This document shows positions 8,385-14,900 of a DNA stretch of 24,299 bases, one piece after another; positions within the stretch are counted from its first letter, which is position 1, and every line of letters starts with the position of its first letter. The notes under the pieces were generated by a model. That model worked only from the letters and a program-made list of their open reading frames with translations. It ran no database searches and was not told the origin of the DNA. Both the position numbers and the translations under genes were made by a program. The stretch comes from a virus. Location of the stretch: positions 1 through 24,299 of the IMG/VR virus record IMGVR_UViG_3300028829_004569; one strand, 5' to 3'.

Positions 8385-8413
8385 AAAAAAAGGAACAGAC
8401 ATTAGTCTATTCC
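8385..8413 (-). terminator. Rho-independent terminator ahead of the terminase genes
   Basis: On the minus strand GGAATAGAC, loop TAAT, GTCTGTTCC (9 bp, one U-G pair) is followed by seven T. The stop codon of the 40-aa gene lies in the loop. It separates early-type genes from terS. Confidence 0.85.
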
Positions 8414-8524
8414 CAATTCTTGTTCTAATATAGTAATTATTAATGCTTGTGGAGATATATTTAACTCTCTACTTTTAGCCATTAATTTATCAAACAAATC
8501 TACATTACTTATGTTTAAAATCAT
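8402..8524 (-). CDS. 40-aa ribbon-helix-helix-like protein
   Basis: An ORF of 40 codons starts at ATG 8524 behind AAGGGGGC, overlapping the preceding 57-aa gene by 20 bases in another frame. The product begins MILNISNVDLF, then has two helices separated by a short turn (KLMAKSRELN, then SPQALIITIL), a pattern like CopG/Arc repressors: strand, helix, turn, helix. It ends inside the terminator stem-loop. A small regulator is plausible; the length and coupling support it being real, but homology cannot be judged here. Confidence 0.5.
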   Translation of the reverse strand: MILNISNVDLFDKLMAKSRELNISPQALIITILEQELGID

Positions 8525-8678
8525 ATTTTGCCCCCTTCTCATAAATCCATAACAATATCAAAGCTTGTACAATTGGATTAGCAAGTATCCCTAATGGGAT
8601 ACCTGTAGACCAACTAAGAATTCCTAACAACCAATATAATAAAAATTGTATACATATCGCAACTATTGCCCTAATCAT
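8505..8678 (-). CDS. 57-aa two-TM protein, holin candidate
   Basis: ATG 8678 stands behind a perfect TTAGGAGGAATT site. The 57 residues contain two hydrophobic segments, about 2-21 (RAIVAICIQFLLYWLLGIL) and 31-46 (ILANPIVQALILLWIY), joined by a short Gly/Pro/Ser turn, and end in a charged tail KYDFKHK. This is the layout of small class II holins. In T7 the holin gp17.5 directly precedes the small terminase gp18; here the gene also lies just upstream of terS, with one tiny gene between. The endolysin is far away (22 kb), so lysis genes are split. The holin role is inferred. Confidence 0.65.
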   Translation of the reverse strand: MIRAIVAICIQFLLYWLLGILSWSTGIPLGILANPIVQALILLWIYEKGAKYDFKHK

Positions 8679-8686
8679 AATTCCTC

Positions 8687-9211
8687 CTAATAAGTAAACT
8701 CTAATCCTAATTCTTTTTCAACTCTTCTCATATTATTATAATATTGTTTCTCTGATTCTGCAAAGTCAAAGTTAAAATCATCTGCTTCTACAGCTCCTTT
8801 TCTCTTAGTCTCGCCTTCTATTAATCTACACTCATACTCTAACTCAAGCAACTCGTCGCCTATACTTTTTGCTTTCTCTATTTCCTCAGCAAGAGTTTCC
8901 ATTTCTCTCATTACTTTAGTTGAGTTTTTAGATATAGCCGATGATGATACTCCGAATTTCTTAGCTAGTACAACTGGGCTATAACCCTTAACCTTATGTA
9001 AATAATATCTAATATATCTCTCTTTTCCTATTACACCTATTATATAAGCTTTCTTATCCATAGTTTCCTCTACGCTTTCCTCAACTTCTTTTGAAGCATA
9101 AACCTTATCTAAAAAGTCGTTAGACTGAGATAAAACTGTTTTCTTACTGTGAACCTTAATTCCATTTCTGTTATAATTTACGCCATTAACTGTATATCTT
9201 CCGTTTTCCAT
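8687..9211 (-). CDS. Helix-turn-helix protein, likely regulator
   Basis: A 174-residue protein from ATG 9211 behind AGGAGG. Residues 60-97 carry a clear HTH (ERYIRYYLHKVKG, then LAKKFGVSSSAISKNS), resembling sigma-70 region 4 or MarR-type readers. An acidic, helical C-terminal half (ETLAEEIEKAKSIGDELLEL onward) follows. It ends 8 bases before the holin candidate and follows the nuclease gene by 43 bases, so it is likely in one transcript with them. It could be an activator of the TGGTT-type promoters, an alternative sigma-like factor or a second DNA-recognition subunit; sequence alone does not decide. Confidence 0.65.
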   Translation of the reverse strand: MENGRYTVNGVNYNRNGIKVHSKKTVLSQSNDFLDKVYASKEVEESVEETMDKKAYIIGVIGKERYIRYYLHKVKGYSPVVLAKKFGVSSSAISKNSTKVMREMETLAEEIEKAKSIGDELLELEYECRLIEGETKRKGAVEADDFNFDFAESEKQYYNNMRRVEKELGLEFTY

Positions 9212-9254
9212 TTATCGTCTCCTCCTATATTAATATGAATTATTTCGGAATATT

Positions 9255-9695
9255 CTATTCCATTTCCGTAATCTTTTTATTCTCTATTTTAAAATCACTT
9301 ATTACAAAAAACTCTTTCTCTACTTTCTTTCTATTGCTAAAGTCAGTAGTCTTTCTACTCATAAACTTTCTAGTAGGTGTATCTTTAGTAGCCACACCTT
9401 TTAATATATATCCATCTGATGTTACTGTAACTAACGTTAAAGTTTCAACTCCATATAGTTTACTTAGTTTATCCAACTTAGAAGTCTCACAACTCATACC
9501 TGACTTCTTAAAGAAGTCCAAGTTATAATTCCCTCTTCTAGCCTTAACCTCTAAGCAAGAGTATTTATCACCTCTTTTAACTACTAAGTCAGCTATACTA
9601 TACTTGTCAACTGGGATTATCTTAGCTCCCAATCTCTTAGCATTATCTCCATAATGTTTAATTATTTTGTTTTCGATTTCTTTTGATTTATTCAT
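9255..9695 (-). CDS. PD-(D/E)XK nuclease, Holliday-junction-resolvase or restriction-like
   Basis: I take ATG 9695, which lies 7 bases behind AAAGGAGG; the frame is open 18 codons further up, but that part runs into the hairpin DNA and has no ribosome site. The 146-residue product shows E9, D36 in YSIADLVV and the E49-x-K51 pair in LEVKA, the usual E...D...ExK metal site of the nuclease fold seen in archaeal Hjc and many restriction enzymes. Phages use such proteins to resolve branched DNA before packaging (T7 gp3 does this) or to cut host DNA. Which of these applies is unknown. The basic C-terminus could bind DNA. Confidence 0.65.
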   Translation of the reverse strand: MNKSKEIENKIIKHYGDNAKRLGAKIIPVDKYSIADLVVKRGDKYSCLEVKARRGNYNLDFFKKSGMSCETSKLDKLSKLYGVETLTLVTVTSDGYILKGVATKDTPTRKFMSRKTTDFSNRKKVEKEFFVISDFKIENKKITEME

Positions 9696-9716
9696 TATAT
9701 CCTCCTTTATTATCTT

Positions 9717-9766
9717 GTAAGTCTTACGACTTACGCTAGCCTTTAACAATCTTTCAGATTGTAAAG
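9717..9766. repeat. Two adjacent perfect hairpins upstream of the nuclease
   Basis: GTAAGTC-TTAC-GACTTAC (9717-9734) is a 7-bp stem with a 4-base loop. CTTT-a-ACAATCT-TTC-AGATTGT-AAAG (9741-9766) is an 11-bp stem with one bulge. They lie in the leader of the nuclease mRNA about 20-70 bases ahead of its start and could control translation or mRNA stability, or act as DNA dyads in an origin. Confidence 0.6.
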
Positions 9767-9809
9767 ACTATAAGTTATTTAATATTATTTTATTCTGGAA
9801 AGAAAAATT

Positions 9810-9837
9810 ACTAGACTTAACTAGACTTACTAGACTT
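9810..9837. repeat. Three tandem copies of ACTAGACTT
   Basis: Copies start at 9810 (with one extra A), 9820 and 9829. This short direct repeat is separate from the 13-bp iterons at 9981-10045 but lies in the same non-coding block, as accessory repeats often do in origins or operators. Confidence 0.6.
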
Positions 9838-9888
9838 CTTAACTTCTCTTTTCTTTTATCCAGAAATAAAGAATCACCAATTCTCTTA

Positions 9889-9938
9889 GTTGTAAAAGAA
9901 TCTTTAGATTCTTTTCAACACAATCTCTTTAGAGATTG
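9889..9938. repeat. Twin-hairpin module, copy A
   Basis: Fifty bases form two stem-loops in a row. The first is GTTG-t-AAAAGAATC, loop TTTA, GATTCTTTT-CAAC (13 bp, one bulge; 9889-9919). The second is CAATCTC, loop TTTA, GAGATTG (9921-9938). A copy with 46 of 50 identical bases lies at 10859-10908, and the four differences preserve pairing. In minus-strand RNA the loops read UAAA. Confidence 0.8.
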
Positions 9939-9980
9939 AATCTTTTATCTCTATAAATAATTGCTAAATTATTAAGAGTA

Positions 9981-10045
9981 GTTATTAGGATAAGTTATTA
10001 GGATAAGTTATTAGGGTAAGTTATTACGGTATGTTATTACGGTCT
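9981..10045. repeat. Five tandem 13-bp iterons; possible replication origin or operator
   Basis: Copies are GTTATTAGGATAA (9981 and 9994), GTTATTAGGGTAA (10007), GTTATTACGGTAT (10020) and GTTATTACGGTCT (10033). The consensus is GTTATTA-S-GRTAA, with divergence increasing towards higher coordinates. They lie in a 473-base gene-free block just after the 210-aa RepL-like gene. Tandem repeats of this kind next to an initiator gene are typical of iteron origins; they could instead be sites for a transcription activator. I see no clear DnaA box nearby. Confidence 0.75.
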
Positions 10046-10137
10046 GTAGCACTTTTGTTTACTCTATAAATAATAAGGAATAATTAGTCCTAAATCTCAT
10101 CTAAGCCTTTAATACCAATGCTTTATAGCAAAATCAT

Positions 10138-10163
10138 AAGTGTCCCTATAGAGACACTTTTTT
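10138..10163 (+). terminator. Terminator-like hairpin after the 210-aa gene
   Basis: AAGTGTC (10138-10144), loop CCTATAGA, GACACTT (10153-10159), then a T run on the plus strand. It abuts the 210-aa gene stop on the minus strand. Read on the minus strand the hairpin is followed only by TTATGATTTT, so it works better for plus-strand transcripts, perhaps in both directions. The rest of 9767-10137 holds the repeats listed and no gene. Confidence 0.55.
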
Positions 10164-10168
10164 ATATC

Positions 10169-10801
10169 CTATGCTATATATCCCATTCCTTGTAACCATC
10201 TATAGGCATATATATTAATATTAATGCCCTCTTTAGCATATCCTTGCCATAATATACAAGCTATTTGTCCACTATGAGAAGCTCCTTTATATAAATATGG
10301 ATTAAGGACAAGTCTTTTAACTACTTCTCTTCCACCAGAATTAATCCTAAACATATCTATAAGTCCATTATCTGTCAAGAACTTCTTAACTCTAATTTGT
10401 TCTTTTCTACCTCTACAACCTATAGCTTCATATAATTCTTTCCAAGTATTTATAAATCTCTTATGATTAGACTTTAATATACAAGAAAACGGATGAGCTA
10501 ATTTAATAGCCTTTAAGACATAAGCACACACAACTCCTTCTTCCAGAAGTAAGTCTTCTACACCATCATTTAGTTTATTACCAAAGGTTTGTATTTGTCC
10601 ATAAGAATTAATTGACTTAGTAATTCTACACCAAACATATAACATATTAGTATCAATATCTGCTTCGCTTTTAGCTTCACTTAACATCTTATCCACCATA
10701 GCTTTTGTTACCTTAGAATCTTTTTTTAGAATTATCGTTTCCTCATATAACACTTCTCCTGTTTCTGGGTTTGTAATTGTTTGAATTAATTTGTTTTTCA
10801 T
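10169..10801 (-). CDS. RepL-like winged-helix protein, paralogue 2
   Basis: A 210-residue protein from ATG 10801 behind AAGGAGGAATGTGGA. The C-terminal half contains a winged helix: NTWKELYEAIGCRGRKEQ (about 118-135), RVKKFLTDNGLI (137-148) and a beta hairpin ending in LNPYLYKG (166-173) followed by SHSGQ. This helix-KKFLTxNxL(I)-wing-NP pattern is that of Firmicute plasmid RepL initiators and phage wHTH regulators. The same pattern occurs in the 205-aa protein encoded upstream, so the two are paralogues. A role as replication initiator at the nearby iterons, or as regulator, is inferred. Transcription probably starts at the promoter at 10923-10951, giving a leader of about 115 bases that contains the twin hairpin. 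Confidence 0.65.
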   Translation of the reverse strand: MKNKLIQTITNPETGEVLYEETIILKKDSKVTKAMVDKMLSEAKSEADIDTNMLYVWCRITKSINSYGQIQTFGNKLNDGVEDLLLEEGVVCAYVLKAIKLAHPFSCILKSNHKRFINTWKELYEAIGCRGRKEQIRVKKFLTDNGLIDMFRINSGGREVVKRLVLNPYLYKGASHSGQIACILWQGYAKEGININIYAYRWLQGMGYIA

Positions 10802-10858
10802 TCCACATTCCTCCTTATTTTTTTATTCCAGAAATAAAAGAACTAATTAACCCCAATA

Positions 10859-10908
10859 GTTGTAAATGTATCTTTAGATACTTTACAACACAATCTCTTT
10901 AGAGATTG
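10859..10908. repeat. Twin-hairpin module, copy B, in the leader of the 210-aa gene
   Basis: First stem GTTGTAAA-t-GTATC, loop TTTA, GATAC-TTTACAAC (10859-10889); second stem CAATCTC, loop TTTA, GAGATTG (10891-10908), identical to copy A. Positions 11 and 22 of the module swap A-T for T-A, and changes at 9 and 27 move the bulge without loss of pairing. It lies between the predicted start of transcription and the ribosome site. Confidence 0.8.
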
Positions 10909-10922
10909 ATTAGTGAAACACT

Positions 10923-10951
10923 AGTATAAAAACATATTAGGCTCAATTCAA
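10923..10951 (-). promoter_or_regulatory. Sigma-70-type promoter for the 210-aa gene
   Basis: On the minus strand: TTGAAT (10951-10946), a 17-base spacer, then TATACT (10928-10923). This is four of six and five of six matches to the -35 and -10 consensus with ideal spacing. Transcription would begin near 10916, just before the twin-hairpin module. It is the only sigma-70 promoter with both boxes that I find convincing in the window. Confidence 0.65.
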
Positions 10952-11000
10952 TTCTTAATCTAAACTCTTTATATTGTTAGCTTTACATAAAATGAAGTGT

Positions 11001-11036
11001 GAGTTGAGACACTAAAAAGTGTCTTCAAACTCTTTT
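11001..11036 (+). terminator. Plus-strand hairpin with T run
   Basis: GAGTTGAGACACT, loop AAAA, AGTGTC-t-TCAA-a-CTC (13 bp with two single bulges), then TTTTT on the plus strand. On the minus strand no T run follows. No plus-strand gene is visible, so this would end an unrecognised plus-strand RNA, or serve as a structural element. The block 10952-11150 holds no supportable gene. Confidence 0.5.
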
Positions 11037-11150
11037 TCAATTTTTGCTATCTTTTACTTATATTCTACTAAGAACAATAAAGGAGTCAAATGACCTTCAA
11101 CTGCTCATAAGTCATTAAGATTAATATACTTACAAGCAATTATTAGGTCT

Positions 11151-11179
11151 AAAAAAGGTTTCTCTACTGGGACCTTTTT
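11151..11179. terminator. Bidirectional terminator after the 205-aa gene
   Basis: A-run, GGTTTC (11157-11162), loop TCTACT, GGGACC (11169-11174), T-run; with the A and T runs pairing, the stem is long. On the minus strand it overlaps the 205-aa stop codon and ends in six T. The two G-U pairs make it somewhat stronger on the plus strand. It should isolate the 205-aa transcript from the 210-aa transcript. Confidence 0.65.
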
Positions 11180-11795
11180 ACATATCTTTTCTAGTTATAT
11201 CTCCGTTATTATAGAAATAAACTTTAGCATATTTACTAACTGTATCTTTTGTATCTTCCCAAAATGCTAAGATTGACTTTTGTGATGCGTGAGAACCATT
11301 TCTCTTAACTTTAGGATTAACAAACATCCTCCAACCTCTTATACATTTAGTTTTCTTTACTATATTATTACTAGTTAAAAACTTTTTAAATCTAGCCTTC
11401 TGTGATTTACCAGAAATACCACACATTTCGTGGACATCATTCCAATTCTCACATATTGTAGTAGTATTTTTCTTTATCATATTATTCCAAGATGTATTCA
11501 TAAGTAACTTAGCAAAGGCTATTGATAAGCTTCCAGCTTCTTCCATAAGTCCGAATGTCCTATTTTCGTCTATGAATCTACCTTCCATTTTTATTTGATT
11601 GTATCTTCTATTCATTTCGTCTGTAGCATACATAAATCCAAGTAGTTTATAAAACTCGTTCTCGTCTAATAGTTCACCTTTATTTATTATATCCTCTACT
11701 TCATTTGCTAATATTTTAAAGTTCTTAGCTTTTTCTCCAGAACTTACTTTGTCTACCTCAACACCAGTTTCATCATCTATTATTATCCAAGCCAT
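11178..11795 (-). CDS. RepL-like winged-helix protein, paralogue 1
   Basis: A 205-residue protein from ATG 11795, with the same ribosome-site leader (GGAGGAATGTGGA) as its paralogue. The N-terminal 110 residues are helical. The C-terminal part contains ENWNDVHEMCGISGK (116-130), ARFKKFLTSNNIV (134-146), a short wing and FVNPKVKRNGSHASQ (158-172), aligning with the 210-aa protein. The NP plus Gly-rich end of the wing is seen in RepL-type proteins. It is the first gene after the 11.84-11.92 kb promoter-like boxes and has its own terminator, so it is probably a separately controlled regulator or initiator. Function is inferred from fold resemblance. Confidence 0.65.
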   Translation of the reverse strand: MAWIIIDDETGVEVDKVSSGEKAKNFKILANEVEDIINKGELLDENEFYKLLGFMYATDEMNRRYNQIKMEGRFIDENRTFGLMEEAGSLSIAFAKLLMNTSWNNMIKKNTTTICENWNDVHEMCGISGKSQKARFKKFLTSNNIVKKTKCIRGWRMFVNPKVKRNGSHASQKSILAFWEDTKDTVSKYAKVYFYNNGDITRKDM

Positions 11796-11834
11796 TCCAC
11801 ATTCCTCCCTGTTTGTTCAAAAATATTTGTCCCT

Positions 11835-11873
11835 CTATAATACAATAACCACTTTTTCTTCCTAAAGGGTCCA
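11835..11873 (-). promoter_or_regulatory. Promoter-like element: TGGACCCTTT - 12 bases - TGGTTATTG-TATTAT
   Basis: Minus-strand box TGGTTATTG-TATTAT-AG lies 40 bases ahead of the 205-aa gene, with TGGACCCTTT exactly 12 bases upstream of TGGTT. The same two parts with the same spacing occur on the plus strand at 21746-21782. No -35 match is present, so the element would need a phage-encoded activator or polymerase. Confidence 0.5.
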
Positions 11874-11900
11874 CTTTTTTTTAAAAAAATTTCTCCTTTC

Positions 11901-11915
11901 AGTATACAATAACCA
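11901..11915 (-). promoter_or_regulatory. Promoter-like box TGGTTATTG-TATACT
   Basis: A second copy of the box, 64 bases upstream of the first, just after the gp16-like stop. TGGTTATTG is identical in both copies, and TATACT is a good -10 hexamer. A GTGAC-containing stretch lies upstream but no -35 box. Confidence 0.5.
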
Positions 11916-11936
11916 TTTCTCTACTGACGCGTGACA

Positions 11937-14900
11937 TTATTTTACATTTATTTTTTTATAAAATTTATTAATATCAACGTTATATTTATTCTTTAATATA
12001 CTCTTAACATCTTTAGCCTTAGCATTACCTAAGCTTTCATAAAATATCTTTTGGTTCTCTGGTGTATCCTTTTGACCTAGATAATATATTAGTTGTTTAT
12101 AGTATTTCTTTTTAGCTTTAGATAAACTATTGAATCCTTTCTCCTCTACTTCTTTTACTTCTACTTCCTCTTCTTCCTCTACTTCTATTCTTCTGGAATT
12201 AAACTCTACTTCTAATGGATTTACTTTAGTTTTCTTCATAGCCAGAACTTCTTTATCACTAAATAATAAATCTTTGATATCCTCAAATGAATACTTTCCA
12301 TTTACTAAGTCTTCGAATTTATCGGCTTTCATTATTGGTATAAGCTCATATTCATTAAAGCCTTGTGTTGATAATCCAGTTACTTTATCAACTGTATCTT
12401 TATTGAAATTATAAGCATCTCCTAAATATATAACCCCATCTCTTTTAATAATAGCTCCTTGTCCAACTGTAGCCATTGTATCAAGTTGTTTATCTCCTAA
12501 TATAGATTTTATCCCAGCTTTATACTTAACTTTATTATTAGCAGAACGAGCTCCTGTAGCCATATTAGTAATAGGCTTTATCTCATCAATTCTATTACCA
12601 TCTCTATAATCATCATATCCAAATGTTTTATTACCTTCTATTCTGGCATTAACCATAGCAATAGCTATTTCTTCTCTAGCTGGCTTATCTTTAACTAGAG
12701 TATTGAATAATATATTACGCTCACCTAATTGCATTTTAGAGAAGGCTCTAACACTTGAAGAGTTTGCAACTAATCCTACTGCTCCAGAAAGACTATATAA
12801 AGCTTGCTTAATTATATTTGTTTCGGCATCAGTATTTCTAAGTTTATAATCTCCTCTCATATCACTAGGTTCAAAATAAGTTTCTTGTTCTGTTGCAATA
12901 TGAGTATCTATATCATTAGTTGTAATATCTAACTCCTCTCTAATAAAGTCATTAATAGCATTAACTCCTTGGAATTTAGAATCAGAGTAAGCTACGGCGT
13001 AACCTCTCTTTGTAGCTTCAATATCTATATTTCTTTTTCCAGAAACATTAATAGCTGTATTAAGATATCTTTTAACTTTATCTGGAAGAGAATCATAACT
13101 ATCATTATTATCATCTAAGTAATCAGCTCTGGATTTGTATGAAGTAGCTTTATTTCTCATAATATCTATAGTATCATTAATCTCTCTTTTACTTAATTTA
13201 TTTCTCCAATCAAATACTTTGCTATAATATTCTTGGTTTTCTTCTGTTGAGTAACCCCATATCTTTTTAGACTTATCCCAATTCATTGAATAAGTATCAT
13301 ATAAAGATTGTCCTGTCTCAACTATTCTTTTAGATATCAATTCTTTTGCAAAGAGTTTAATTGCTTCTTTAGTCTTATTATCGCTTTCACTATTATACCA
13401 ATTATATACTTTTCTTCCAGAAGATAATATAGGAGCTTCTGATTCCAACATACCTAAATCTAAACCAGTAGTCTCTTGTACTTCATTAAGGATATCTGAC
13501 CCTACGTACAACATAAAGTCACTAAACTCCTCTTCGTTATATTTATTAGTAAGGTTAGTAATCTCTGTTTCTGCTAATGCTAATCTTTCAGCCATATCTC
13601 TATCGCCATAAGTTAAGTCTTTTATCATACTTCCTGCCTTACCAGTAGCATAAATTAAAGCTATTGTAGTCAAAGCATTTGGTACTTGTTGTATAGTAGA
13701 TTGTAATCCACCTTGACTAAATCTACTCTTTCTAATACCCTCTTTAGTTGTATAATATAAAGCTCCATTCAAAGTATCCATACTCATAGCTCTTGCAAAA
13801 CTTCTATACATTAGTAGCCATTTACTAACTTCATTTTGTGCTTGTGTATGGAATATAGAGTTAGATTTAATATTACCTATGTCATCTGATATATAGTTAA
13901 ATACTCCTCTTAACTGTCTTGATTCTGGAGAATTAATATCTAATAATTGCTTAGAGTCTATATAGTTTTCGTTATCTCTTATATGAGATATCGAGAACTC
14001 TCTAAAAGCTGTATAGTTTTTAGAGTTAACTCCATTAATACTTAGTATCCTTGCAAGCTCTGGGTTAACATCTGTTAATGATTCTGGTAGTTTATCTATC
14101 ATTGATGTTGCGAATATCTCTCCATAACTATTAAGATTAATATCAGACATTTGTTGTATCTTGTATCCTAGTATAGAATTGTCTAATGCCTCTATTCCCA
14201 TAGGGTTAGAAGAATTTCTTATCTTTAAATTATGTTCAAGTTTACCTATAACGTATTTTTGATTAGGTAAATTAGATGGAGTACTCTTAGCAACTCTCTT
14301 AAAGAATCTAGCTCCACCATAAGATAAAGCTCCTAAAGGATTGTGTCCATATCTACTAGCTCTTATTGCAGCTAAAGCTGGGTTGGTAGCAAATTCATTA
14401 ATACCAGATGCCCACATAACTCCTCTACTCAAACCTTTTCTAAGTAATCCAGAGGCTCTTATAGCCAAATTAACGCTTGTGTTACTAGATGACCCTAGTC
14501 CATTATCAACCATCTTTATAAAGTCTCCGTGGATGGCTCTGATAGCCTTCATTCTCTCATTTGATACTATCTCCTTATCTATACTTTCTATATAAGAAGG
14601 GTCTAAATATTTCTTACTTTTGTTTTTAATTCTTACAGTAGATGTAGTTCCAAAGTTATCCAACATAGATATATCTTTAGTTTGTCCTTCAAAAATATCT
14701 CTTAGTAAAACCGAATTGTTTTTTAAATATTCTCCATCATTTAGTCCAGATAAGAAGTTAACCATATCCTCTGGAGATTTAAAATATTTATCTGCTAATC
14801 TATAAAATGGAATATACTCTGGAGTACCATAAGCATTATTAGTAGTTCTTTGTAGGTCTCCTAAAAAATAAAAAAGTCTTGTTTTATTGTCGTCACTAGA

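Noticed and set aside
9696-9749. Upstream extension of the nuclease to a start at 9749
   Set aside because: It has no ribosome site and would code through a hairpin region; ATG 9695 has an ideal AAAGGAGG.
11090-11110. Six-codon plus-strand minigene behind AAAGGAG, followed by a terminator (attenuator-like)
   Set aside because: No plus-strand gene follows and the product (MTFNCS) is too short to judge; chance is likely.
9700-11180. tRNA genes or a CRISPR array in the repeat-rich block
   Set aside because: No T-loop or cloverleaf could be formed, and the repeats are tandem without unique spacers.
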